From NCBI GenBank assembly GCA_029948255.1, contig JALIZF010001870.1:373001-437000 (forward strand): 64,000 bases of DNA, in the 5' to 3' direction. Of this stretch, positions 23,201-34,573 are shown in pieces. The position numbers and the translations under genes were made by a program. Within the stretch, counting starts at the first letter, position 1, and each line of letters starts with the position of its first letter. The notes under the pieces were generated by a model. That model searched no databases and was not told the DNA's origin. It saw only the letters and a list, made by a program, of their open reading frames with translations. This stretch comes from Telmatactis stephensoni (Eukaryota; Cnidaria; Anthozoa; Actiniaria; Isophelliidae).

Positions 23201-26200
23201 ATTAAAATATTTAATCGATGTTTGTAGAAAAACGTCAACATATCATTATTGAGTAATGATATAGTCGTGAGATCTTGTAAATTTCCAAACAATCTTGAAC
23301 ACAGCCGAGGAAGCAACGGAGGTCAAACTAGCCTAAGAACCGGAGTATAATTTTTCTATTGTTCCTGGCGGCTATACTTAGTGTATTCCTTCTTTTTAAT
23401 ATTACAGATGTATGGCCTTATATGGATGACAAATATTACATCAAAAATTGAACCACATGAAGTTTTAACAATGCTAACATCAGCATTGTGTCATGACTTG
23501 GACCATCCAGGATACAACAACGCCTATCAGGTGATTGATCAGCAAATTTGCAACCACAATATTGGACAAAAGGGGTTAGGACTTTTAGAGTTTAAAAGTG
23601 ATTTGTGTCCTGACTGCATTTCACATTGTTTTCCTTCCAAATGTAAGTGTTCCCCCCTTCCCCCTTCCAATGTTGAAGTCAGTCGACTGGTTGGTTTTGT
23701 GCTACGGCCACTACGCAACATTGGATGGGGAGGGGAGAGTATAGCCAGAAACAGCGCCAAGGAATCTCCAAAAAGTCCTAAGGGTATTGTCCAAGATTGC
23801 CAGCAACCAGTTTCAGTTAACCAATTGAGCGTATGAAAAGGCGCTTTAATATTGTGATGTTCTTCGGGAGTGGGAGCCAAGAAAATGGTAGATATAACTG
23901 ATATTAATTATCCCAAAAAAGCCATTCAAGTGCAAAATGGTTTAGTTATGCGATGATACCATCGTTTTTGTGCTCCATAAAAAATGCGCGCGCGCGAGTT
24001 AAGCTTTCTCGCCTTAAAAAGCAAAATTCACTATATAACAACACGCATATTTTCGTTGTTATAATCTAGAAGTCAGACAATACAAATATTGTCGAGTTCA
24101 TTTAGAGAACTCCTACCTTTTATGATAATCAGATCAATGCAAGAACAGAGCTGGCGATCCGATACAACGATATTTCCCCACTAGAAAACCACCACTGTGC
24201 AGTAGCGTTTGACATCATGTCCCAGGTAATGTAAAGACAAGTAAGACGCATGTTATCTAAGGCGCGACTCAAATAAGGTGCGAACCTCTCCGTATAAACG
24301 GCACTTTTAGTCTAAGACGTGACTTATCGAGCAACAACGTTCTGAGTTGTTCGTCGTTAAGGCTCGAATAAGGCGCGTCTTAGACTAAAAGTGCCGTTTA
24401 CACGGAGAGGTTCACGCCTTATTTAAGTCGCGTTCTATTTGGTCTCGTATAAATGGCCCTTATCATAGATTTGGAACTCAAACTAATTTTAACAAATGTT
24501 TATGATAAGGAAAATCTGTTACGGCACCGTACTTTCATTACTTAATTATACGGTGCTTACAGATTTCCATTTATTCCTTATTGCATCTCTATACTCCGAT
24601 GCAGCAAGAACTAGCTCACTCGCTAGTTTCAAGTTTAGATGTTTAATTGTGAGTATGTCATTTCGGGTGAGTGAGTATTCGTAGCTAATTCCAAGTGTTC
24701 CAATCTCAATCCCAGTCTTGGTGGAGTCTGGTAATTATGAGTTAATGGAACTTGTCTTTTTTGCTCGACAGGACAGTTCGAATATTCTCAAGAATGTTTC
24801 TCCTGAAATGTTTAAAAAAGTTCGAGAAGGGATGATCAAGTAAGTACTGTAGCTGCTCAGTTGACTTGCAGGCACAAGAGGCGGTGGACGTTGCACGTGA
24901 CCTTGCTTCTACAGCCTTTGGAAATTACGTTGTGCGTTGCGTTACCAAAGAATCGAACGTTATTGGCGATGCGCGCGCAACAAATTTCATCGTGTTCGAG
25001 CAAATTTCGTATAAGTGCGAAATGGACCACGCCGTGCCGTGTCCGTGTCAGTGCCGTGTTGTCTATAAAAACATTCGAAATTCCTGCCATAACCATGCGG
25101 TACCGTTTTCACAGTCATACGAAATCTACGACGTGATGCTTTTCGCTCTGTCGCTCGCCGCAATAATTTCACGTAAAGCTGCACCAAAAGTTACAAACGT
25201 GCTAAACCCTATAACATTTTATGCGTACAAAAGCCAAATGCAATGTTAATTATTCTGTGATGACCGAAACGTCCAAGAGTCAAAGACTAGACAACACTAT
25301 TTGGAAGGAGTAAAACATCTGAAAAACATGTAATTTTTTTACCCCTATTGTAGCTGGACATGTTCCAAGCAAAGTAACGTTTTGTATGTACATATTCAAG
25401 TCTTTGCGTTACAATGCGCATCACGCTTTTTGTGATAGATGTACAAAGCGCGTCACGCTTATTGATATCGTTTATGCTGATAGGTGTATCCTAGCAACAG
25501 ATATGGCAAGACACTCTGACATTCTAAAAAAGTTTAAAGAACTACTCAAGTCTGGCTTTCAATTTGATAACGAAGACCATAAATCGATGGTAAGTTTTTC
25601 TTAATTTTGAAGCGTCAATGAAAGCTAGGTTTTGATGAAAAGTTTTTTCTATTTTAGTTGATGCAAATAATGATAAAAGTCTCCGATGTTTCAAACGAGG
25701 CACGCCCCATGGATGTTGCAGAACCTTGGCTTGATTGTTTGCTCCAGGAGTTCTTCATTCAGGTTGGTGTTGTCACGAGTAAATCAAAAGGAAGGGAGGG
25801 AGGAAGGAGGGAAGGGACGGAGGGAGGGAAGGAAAGAGGGAGGGAAGGATGGAAGGAGGGAAAGAGGCACGACGAAAGGAAGGACAGACGGGTGGCCATT
25901 TCAACATGCTAATGCAGTGAGGATGCTGTCGACTGCTCTGATTCATTCTTGTTGAGATATCGCATCGTATGAAGGGTCAGTGAAATCCTTTTGATATTCT
26001 CATTCTATTGCGTTTTTAGAGTGATGTGGAGAAAATGGAGGGTTTACCAGTTGCACCGTTCATGGATCGAGACAAAGTAACAAAACCTTCAGCGCAAATT
26101 GGTTTTATCAAATTCGTACTTATTCCACTGTTTGAAGCTTTGGGAGAATTATTTCCTATTTTAGAGGTAAACCGGTCATGTTTATGTATCAATACCATCG

Positions 26201-26977
26201 GCATTATCACCAATGATCTAGTAAATGTTCTTTTCTTCGTCGTATCGTTGTCATCGTTACTATCATCACAACTGTGCGTCGCTTTCTGTTTTACGCCCCC
26301 TTAATTTTCATCTTTATCGACCTTATTAATTAAGTGCATCACGCACTACATGTTTTTGAGCAATTTGTAATCGTTTATCGCCGTCATTATCACTACCATA
26401 AAGATACCAGTGTTGTGTTTTTCGTCCATTACAGTGGATTTCAATATTCTGCGAACTCTGGCATTCCAAGGCCAATCGCTAATTAGCGTTTTTGCGTCTG
26501 TCAATCAAAACTCCGAACATTGCCGAACGAAAGCGAACATAGCTCGAACATACAAAGGCCCGACCAGACGGCCTCAGGTATTTTGTAAGCGGAGTTCCGA
26601 AAACGTTTCGGCAATGTTCAGAGTTTTCCGACAGAAGAGAAACGTCAATTGGCGGTTGGCGTTTGAAATATCAGAGTTCATATCGAAAACCGTAGCCTGC
26701 GTACAGCCGTTACCCCGTAGGGGGGAGGGGTGGGAAACAGCTGTACACAGGCTACGAAAACCGCAGTAATTATATTTTTTCTGTCACCTCTTTTTTACAG
26801 GATCAACTCATATCGCCTGTTCGTAAGGCACTGGATTATTACGTCGACATGGGACAAACCATGGAAAAAGAACTCAAAAAGAAAAATTCACGAGAAGAAA
26901 CTGACAAAACATCCGAACAAATACAGAAAGAAAACGCTGAATCGAAAAAAATTGTTAACGGAACCTCAGACAAATAA
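14296..26977 (+). CDS. PDE9A: cGMP-specific 3',5'-cyclic phosphodiesterase 9A
   Basis: Sixteen exons join in frame to 528 aa (14296-14383, 14550-14714, 18913-18946, 19038-19140, 20074-20120, 20478-20570, 20650-20709, 21761-21842, 22460-22555, 23408-23530, 24133-24225, 24772-24839, 25484-25589, 25658-25762, 26020-26166, 26801-26977). It hydrolyses cGMP to 5'-GMP. The catalytic HD domain is complete: HNFRH (245-249), [11 protein letters not shown] with metal ligands His285/Asp286, [25 protein letters not shown] with metal ligand Asp396, and AQIGF with the purine-selecting Gln447. The N-terminal 85 residues align loosely with the PDE9A N-terminus and precede a predicted coiled coil ([13 protein letters not shown]). 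There are no GAF or PAS domains, as expected for PDE9. The C-terminal tail is Lys/Glu-rich. The length is close to the vertebrate form (593 aa). Expected cytosolic or membrane-associated. Confidence 0.95.
14715..18912. other. Long PDE9A intron 2, no gene seen
   Basis: 4.2 kb of AT-rich intron. Minus-strand open frames of 119-144 aa at 15867-16750 have no recognisable domain or splice context. An inverted pair GGCAGCCCGGAG/CTCCGGGCTGCC spans about 16670-16780. The remainder is AT-rich with no structure I can name. Confidence 0.6.
21144..21551. mobile_element. 408-bp TIR element related to the TA-flanked MITEs
   Basis: Starts AGAGCAGATTTTGTATGACT and ends TACAAAATCTGCTCT. The left end matches the left end of 61991-62140 (AGAGCAGATTTCGTATGAGT), but the interior differs and is longer. 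PDE9A intron 7. Confidence 0.65.
22594..23185. mobile_element. 592-bp TIR element in PDE9A intron 9
   Basis: Left end TATAGAGCGTTTTCACTTGACGTCA and right end GTGATCGGAAGTGCAAACGCTCTATA are imperfect inverted repeats. TA borders both ends. The interior includes GCCGCCATATTGG and CCAACATGGCGGC. No ORF; non-autonomous. Confidence 0.7.
24230..24465. mobile_element. Palindromic TIR element in PDE9A intron 11
   Basis: Arms of about 58 bp: CGCGACTCAAATAAGGTGCG from 24263, and its inverse ending at 24432 with CACGCCTTATTTAAGTCGCG. Both arms carry AACCTCTCCG-type and GGCACTTTTAGTCTAAGACG blocks. Outer ends recur in a diverged copy at 61728-61935. Confidence 0.75.
24997..25130. mobile_element. TA-flanked MITE, copy in PDE9A intron 12
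   Basis: Left GAGCAAATTTCGTATAAGTG, right CAGTCATACGAAATCTACG, with the core 'ctataaaaacattcgaaattcctgcc' and repeated gtgccgtg. Overlapping frames of 66-127 aa here are not genes. Confidence 0.75.
25786..25870. repeat. (GGAAGGAGGG)n purine repeat in PDE9A intron 14
   Basis: Purine tract starting 24 bp after the exon ending at 25762. It produces Gly/Arg-rich read-through frames. Confidence 0.8.
26453..26679. mobile_element. 227-bp palindromic TIR element in PDE9A intron 15
   Basis: Arms of about 75 bp: GAACTCTGGCATTCCAAGGC at the left and, inverted, GAACTCTGATATTTCAAACG at the right, both running inward to CCGAACATTGCCGAA. A second small inverted repeat (GTAGCCTGCGTACAGC/GCTGTACACAGGCTAC, 26692-26755) follows. 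Confidence 0.7.
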
Positions 26978-29407
26978 TCGTACACGTCAATTGTTAAACG
27001 CAACGTTTCCGTAACGACACGAAAAAAGGCGGTGCCGCGAGAAACTGATATTTTAAAAAATATGAAATATTCTGGTACCGCGCAGATTTTTAACTAGCGC
27101 GAAGCGGAATACATTGAATGAATTGAAATTGAAATTCTACTGACCGACCAACCGTTTTTGGTGGCACAATTTTATATCACAAACGTTAATGTTTTACTGA
27201 GGCAGATTTTGAAAACTCTTTAACGCATTCAAAATCTGCTTCATTGAGTCCAAATACCATGAAAACACAAAGAAATGCATTATATTCAAGACAGTTTACG
27301 TAATATAACCTCTTCTCCAAAATAGAGATAATGAACACATGTAATTGTGGCGTTTTCAACACGTGTAAGCGTGGCTTTTTGCTTTGTTTGTTGCTGTTGT
27401 TCTTTGCATCAGAAAGGAACTTGCATTGAGTAGAATCAAAAACAGTGATGTTAGCAGCCAGGAACTGTAAATATCTCATCTCAATGACCTTAACCAAATA
27501 TGGAAACACAACACCATACAAGGGAAAGGTTAAAAAAACTCTAAAACAAGTGAGTGCAAGCCACTTAAACTATTTAATTGTAAATGCTTTTACTTGGAGT
27601 AGAAATTAAGACAAATATCTGCCGTCATCTGCAGACGTCTCTTTCGGTTTTCTCTTGGGCTTCCTGTGGTTGTTCTATAAACATGATTCCTTTGCTTTCT
27701 GACAGAAAAATGAAAGCGTCCAGCCTAGGTCTCTTCAGACAGCCAACAAAGGAATCTCAAAGTTCCAAAAGAAGCTGGGGAAAAGAAGGGGTTGCATGCA
27801 GAGGAGGCTAACAAAAATCTTAGGGCTACTCCAGTTTTCATTCATAGATATCATCTATATTGTTCTTTTTTCTCGACATGAACCTTTGGGACTTCAAGGG
27901 ACTAGATCTTTCTGGTTCCTAGGGGACCCAGATGTATATGTCATTGTGGAAATATATGCACTGAGCATTTCTCAGGATTCCAACTTTCTTTACAACACTA
28001 TTTTTGTACTTCTATTTAATAAAGCAATTCGATGGGAATGCATTGTATATTACTCAAAGTGAATAAAATATAGCCAAACCTAAATGAACAATGTTGCTTA
28101 TTATTTTACCAATAAAGTCTACCCCCTACCATTCCCCTCACCCCACCCCACCCTCAAATGGATATTGATGGCTTGGCTTGGCTGCAATTTGAGATAGTTG
28201 GGAACAAAAGAAAGAGGAAAGGAAAAAAATATATTCAAAGAAAATGAATTATTATTCAAAGCGAGAAGTTTCATGCATTCTGCACAGTCCCTACCCAACC
28301 TGATCCCAAGGGATTCCTGTGGTGAAGCAGTAATCGAATTCGAAAACAAGGAATATTTTTATTAACGTAATATCTCATTTAGGGTACATTTTACGTCGAC
28401 AGTATTTCCTGTAAAGAAGCGCAACCAAGAAGAGAACACTAACTTGAAAAGCAGACAACATGGCATGCATGACACTCTTCTGTCTAAAAGAAACACTCAA
28501 ATAGCTAGCGGCTTCTTAAGAATCACTCACATCGCTTCTAAAGAAATACTATAATGTCTTCTTAAGTAAAACTCAAATGGATTTCCTCTTGAAGGGCTCT
28601 TGAACAGCGCACACGAAGACGTCTTACTGGTCGTATGAATGGCATTTTAGAGTTCATTTGAAAGGGTTCCAATAAAGGAAAAATACAGAAAACTTTTTTA
28701 GAAACACTCAGGGTAGGAAATGTCCTTCATGAATTTTGAAACGTTTTTCCGTGCTTTATATTTTCGAAGACACAACGCCAACATTTGTCTTGAAGCAATA
28801 AATTGGATTCCGGAAGTGCATTTTAATGGCTTCGCGCACTGAATGGGTTTCCTTGCTCAGTGATAATTGACTACTTTTGCACATTTTTACAATCAAGAAT
28901 TAGACGATTCTGATTGGATAGACTTTAATGACTCTAAGAGATAACGTGAAACGCGTTACCTAATGATTTTATCGGCAATGCGCAGTGAGCAATAAAGACT
29001 AAATTGAAAAATCTGTTCGTTGCCAGCACTCAAGAGTCCTATAGCTGTATGTTGTCACACGCCACATGCATTAGTAAGCAAATAAAAGCTTCTTTCTAAA
29101 AATAGCAAGGCAATCTGATGAGACCAAATATAACGCGAGGCGGTAGGCTTCCTTTTAGGCCTGCCCGCACGTTCCAACCTTTTCTTAAACATTGCGCACA
29201 ACACAGTTACACCGTGTGTCCATCCCGTGCAACGTTGTAGAAAAGTTGCGCAAATAAAGCTCGATCTTAATTGACTGCTACATGTAACTGTGGAGGGGTG
29301 GGCACATGGTGCAGCTTTGTGTTGCGCACCCAATTTTGCAGAAAAAGTTGTAAGAAAAGTTCCATCGCGTGGTCTCTATGGCGTGCATCCTGGCGCCGGT
29401 TCCTGGT

Positions 29408-29475
29408 GGATTAGCACTAATCCAGGATTAAAACCAATGGTTTTCTTAAGACATAATCCTGGATTAGCCCTAATC
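29408..29475. repeat. Palindrome with five GGATTA/TAATCC motifs
   Basis: GGATTAGCACTAATCCAGGA is mirrored by TCCTGGATTAGCCCTAATC. The sequence is 0.15-0.2 kb past the CSTF1 stop. GGATTA is the binding core of K50 (Otx/Pitx/Gsc) homeodomains, but the palindromic layout suggests a small transposon remnant. Confidence 0.6.
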
Positions 29476-29610
29476 GGTCTTCAGAAACTCAGGCAAGGAC
29501 TTCCTCAGGGCCTATCTTATTTCAAAACGCTGACAAAAATGTAATCTACTGTGTTTCTTTAGATGGTCACATGGGTGATCACGTGCTAATTCTCAGCTGA
29601 GCCAAGTTTG

Positions 29611-29616
29611 TTTATT
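29611..29616 (-). promoter_or_regulatory. Poly(A) signal of CSTF1, 5 nt after the stop
   Basis: AATAAA on the minus strand, separated from the TAA stop (29622-29624) by only five bases. If used, the 3' UTR would be about 20-40 nt. Confidence 0.55.
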
Positions 29617-29621
29617 CCAAA

Positions 29622-32600
29622 TTAAACGCCTTCACAATACCAAAACCTTGCACGGAAGTCGTCACTACAGGACACAAAGGCTGCACCAGCTGGAGAATGT
29701 ACTAAACAACGTATGTGATTATTATGACCTGTGAAATAGAGGAAAACAATTAATAAATGACGACAATTTTTAGACCTTTCATTTTTGCAAGGTTAGGGCG
29801 CACGCCTTTCACGTAGCACAGTGTTGGCTAAACCAATTTACCATATATACCTCAGTATATGCACAAACATTGACCATTTCAAAATCATCGAACCTAGAAG
29901 CTGAGGCCGAAATGACCTCTGGGTACCCCTAGTAATATAAGGATCTTCATATGTTTTATCTATGAATTCGCTACATACTAATCGTGTTTGCAATACCAAG
30001 AATTTGTCTCAGTCGCTGTTTAAAACGTCCACGTATAGGCTCATCTAATCAAGATATTTTCTCAGTTTTTATGTTTTGAAGGGTCAATGTTTTTGCAAAT
30101 AGGCACTGATACCTATTAGTTCAAAAAGGTTGTCCTTGATTTTGTTGCATATGGCATGTTGCACATTGCATATAAGGACTAATTGCATTATGGACAGTGT
30201 GTAATTGGGCAGCAAAAGGCTGTAGCGACACTGTTTATTTCTCAGACATTTTCCAAAACTTTCCTGTGCATTTTAGGAGTGATGAAAAATGACAGAAATT
30301 TCAAAATCCACAATGCTATATACAACACGCAATAAGCAACATAACTACGAACAACTTTTCTGAAATAAGTATATGTTTTTACATGCATTCAAATGAGCAC
30401 TAAAAACTTATAGATGCGATAAACTTTACCTGATAACAGTGTTTTCTGTTTCTCTGTTGTTCTCGTGTTCCAACATGCTATACTGTTGTTTTGTTCATCA
30501 GCAACAAGAACTATAAAAGATAGATTGAAATAATGAAAACAGAACCTCATGTACAACCAGCTCTATATATAGACGAGGACTAGCTTCCCCGCCCCCTACT
30601 CATCCCCATTCTCCACTTGTCCAGGTATTCTAAAAACGCGTCATCTTTATTGATTCTGGAGCTCTACAAAACAGCCATCCTCTATAAAACTTACAATTAA
30701 GGAGGCTTCCGGTCTAGTGCTAGACCGGTCAACTTGAAACGGCTGTAGTAAGTGGACGAAAGTTCATAATTGTGGGTGCCTTCATGCAAGAACTACAGCC
30801 GTTTCAAGTTGACCGGTCGAGCACTAGAGAAAGTGTAGGAAGCCTCCTTAATCTTGATGCGAAAGGAATTATACCCTCTTACATGAAAGTTCCGCAACAC
30901 TTTCATTTCTAGGCTGTGTTCCCCAGCCGTCGGGTGAACAAGGGGAACAGAGCCTATCTAATTTCCCGATTTAAAAAAGTTCGCGAAATTGAAGTAAAAT
31001 AAAAGCGTCGTCAAAAATAAGTGTCGAGTATTAAAGTGAGTAACAACGTGACTTTTCGTAAAATCACGAAATCAAAGTGCCGCGAAATATACGACCTCAG
31101 ATTTACATGTTACGTAAATTTACATATTTCCCAAAGCGACCACATCCAATAAACGTCCACTTTCGTGCGTCCGCTAGATAGATTAATATTAGTATTCGTA
31201 ATATACTTACTAAAGTCTTCAGTGTGATTAAAAACAGCTTGTGTTCGATAGTTGGACATTGATGCGCCAGTGTACATATTGACGGCACGTCCTGGAGGAA
31301 CAAAGAATCACAGAGGGTTAAAAACAGCGTTCGTTGCCCCTTCTTCGAAGTGTTCTTGCATGGGGAGAAAAATAAAGTACGCCCTTTGGCCCCACCTTCA
31401 TGCTGTCTGTAACACTTACAATGGCGGGGTTTACACGACCTTACCATGGGATCTCGAGCTAAAATCGATTTCCCTTTGTTCATTTTTCAGTCGAATATTC
31501 GGTTTTGGCTCCCCTTTCGAATTCGAAAAGGGGGTTCTGTTTTGTCTGAAATTCAATATTTCTCACCTGTAGACAGCTCCCATAAAAATACGATATTATC
31601 TTTGCCACATGATATCAGATACTAAAAGAAAAAAAAATAGAAAAACAATGTAAAAATAACAACATCCATAAAAGTAGTAAAGCAGGAGCAGTGGAAAGCT
31701 ATACGTACCTTCGAATTGTGTGAAAATTGTACAGTATAAACCTTAAAGGAAAAATAGGGCTAATTTAACATAAGCCATGGGAGGAACATATGGAGACAGA
31801 CAGACAGATAGCAAGACAGACAGACAGACAGACAGAACGACAGACAGAACGACAGACAGACAAACCGATGGTGACACACAGGCAGACAGATAGACCGACA
31901 GACAAACAGACAGACAATCAACAATCAACAATCTTTAATATTTCTATTGCGCATATATCTATACATATATAATCAAATGCGCAAAACAGACAGACAAACA
32001 AACAGACAGACAGACAGAACGACAGACAGACAAACAGACAGACAATATACAATCAACAATCTTTAATATTTCTATTGCGCATATATATAATCAAATGCGC
32101 AAAACAGACAGACAGACATGCACTATAGTAATAGGAATAGATTAACCACACGTACCTCCGCGCCCTTATGAGCTTGAGCGAATGTAGCCACACATTTATT
32201 ACTAACTCCATCCCACACCTGTCAATCAAAAAGATCAAACAAAGTCACGCTATCCACCGTTACCCTGTCACACAACGGACCATCATCCATACCTTAATAG
32301 AACCATCGGTACTTGAAGAAGCATAAAGATTTCCTATAGGAGCGTATTTAACCTGAAGATAAAGCATCACGTCATAAAAGCACTTGAGAATGGTAGCCAT
32401 GAAGTGACCCTAGGTTGTATGCCACCACCCCATCTCATCTCATCCCTCCCCACAGTGGTTCTCGTTCTGAGCAAACAAAACAACAGTCTTCCCTCTCCTG
32501 ATGATTTGTTAAAAGACACAAAGAAAGTCTGTCCCCTGAGGTGTTTATGTCCCAACCATGAGTGTTGAGTCAGGATGAAACTTGCAACTTTCTGTACAAC

Positions 32601-34532
32601 AGGTTGATCTCGGATCGAAATGGGGTTTCGTCTGTAAAGTTGACTGTTGCACTTACACGAGTTTTAATGACTAATATCCAGCAGTACTCACCATGGTAAC
32701 AGGTCCAGTGTGATATTCTCTAGGGTTTGAAGGGACGAAACATTGGAAGGTATTGACGTCATACAAACGAACTGTAGAAAATAAGATCACCAAGAAAAGA
32801 AAATAATCAGTGATGACACCAATTATAAAAACAGATTACAGCTTAACCTCCCCTTAGGAGACGAACTCAATGCCTGCGCGATACCAGTCGTATATTTTTC
32901 TCCTGAGAAACAGAGAAAAATCAGCAAAACCATGAAAGACTATAGACAACGCTCTGCAACTACTACGTTAAGCAATGTCGAGAAGCTAGATATTTTTCTA
33001 ATTCAAGCTCTAGGAGCAGTAGAGCTTTACTTGCTCGGAACGTCTTTTTCCATCGGTTTGATGCAACAAAAGAATGTAGTTATTATTGCCAGGTGTTTTA
33101 TTTCTTTTGTGTAGATTCTAGGGTAATAAATCAATTGGATGGCATCTTCCGAGACAGTGCGACCTTACCCTGTAGGAGTTTATTAGAACCCATTACGATT
33201 CAGCGCAGCGCATATCGTTTGTCATATCATCATCGTCATCGTCCTTATCGACATGTAATACTGATGACATTGTCATCAAAATAACATTAGAATAGAGTAC
33301 GTACTAGTTGGGTGTTCTGTGCTGACTAGTATGTATTGTCCAGATGGATGGAAAGACATGGAGTTGATGACTTCTGCTTCCTGTTGAAAAAGTGATGAAT
33401 ATCAAAGTTAATGTTGTGACTTATTGTCAACCTTCGTTCGATTCTCGTCTTGAGCTACACATAAACTGAGATCTTATTTGATCTTCCCTTGCTTTGAGGG
33501 TTTTTTCCCGAGGTCTCACGTTTTTCCTCCCCCAGCCAAAATCAACCTTCATATCATCATCATCATCATCATAGTTAGCATTAATCACCATTAGTATAGT
33601 TAATTTCACTAACCTGTATTGCTCGATAAGCTTTCTTAACAGAAGGTTTAGAGATGTCAAACAGTTTGATAGTACAATCTTTGCTACCAGATACTAAAAC
33701 TGATGCAGATGGATGGAAATCCAACGCAGGTGACTTCCTATAAATTAATCAAAAAAAACAAGACCTTGTTCAAATATCAAGACAGGTCAGTGTAAGTCGG
33801 TATTTCCGACTTCGAATGGAATTACTTTGTTGGTAGGTTAAAAGAGAGGTCTTATTATATGCTTACATAAAAATTAGTATATTAGGTGCGCTGTGATTGG
33901 TTGAGAAGAGTGTGTAATTACAGTAGACACGCATAGATGACGTTAACGGATCTTACGCGCGCTCTGACTAGATAAAACATTTCGAAAGATATTATATAAA
34001 ACCAGAATATTCCATTTCTTCTTGCGACTTTTCTCTGATAGATGCACAGAAGATGAGAACAACAGCCACGCCACTCGACGTCATTTGTGCATCTATTGGA
34101 GTACAGATGCACGGAAAATGGAATCCGTAGGCTAAATGATAGAGTTGATAGGTGTAAAGTTGGACTGTAGAGTAGATTTCGTATTACTGTAAAAACGGCA
34201 CCGCATGGTAACGGCACAGTTACGGCAGGAATTTCGAATGTTTTTATATAGACATCAGGCGGCACTGACACGGCCACAGTACGGCGCGGTACGTTTCAGA
34301 TTCATATACGGAATTCTCTATACTAAGTTTGCTGTTACCTCAGTATGGTCGTAGAGGGTTCGTATAACAGGATGGTTCTCTAAGTTCATTCCTTGTCCTT
34401 GGTCATGTGTTTGAGGCATAGTGTTCTTAGCTACCATTCGATCGACGTCCAAAACCTGTTGGAAGACAAGAGTATTGCAGTCTTCAGTGACGACATATAT
34501 GAACAAGTGTGACCGGAGTCAGATATTCCCTT

Positions 34533-34573
<41 letters not shown>

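Larger units (their letters stand above)
26978..29621. other. Convergent intergenic region between PDE9A and CSTF1
   Basis: 2.6 kb without a supported gene. AATAAA at 28018-28023 and 28111-28116 could end PDE9A transcripts about 1.05-1.1 kb past the stop. Open frames at 27186-28062 and 29055-29544 show no domain. A GGATTA-rich palindrome lies at 29408-29475. Confidence 0.6.

Noticed and set aside
24861..25249. Overlapping ORFs of 66-127 aa in PDE9A intron 12
   Set aside because: They coincide with the TA-flanked MITE and a GC-rich patch.
27186..28062. ORFs of 75-111 aa downstream of PDE9A
   Set aside because: No domain, no splice partners; likely 3' UTR or intergenic sequence.
31743..32120. 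Regular GACA-rich arrays considered as CRISPR
   Set aside because: Simple tetranucleotide repeats and a tandem duplication in eukaryotic DNA; no spacer-repeat structure.
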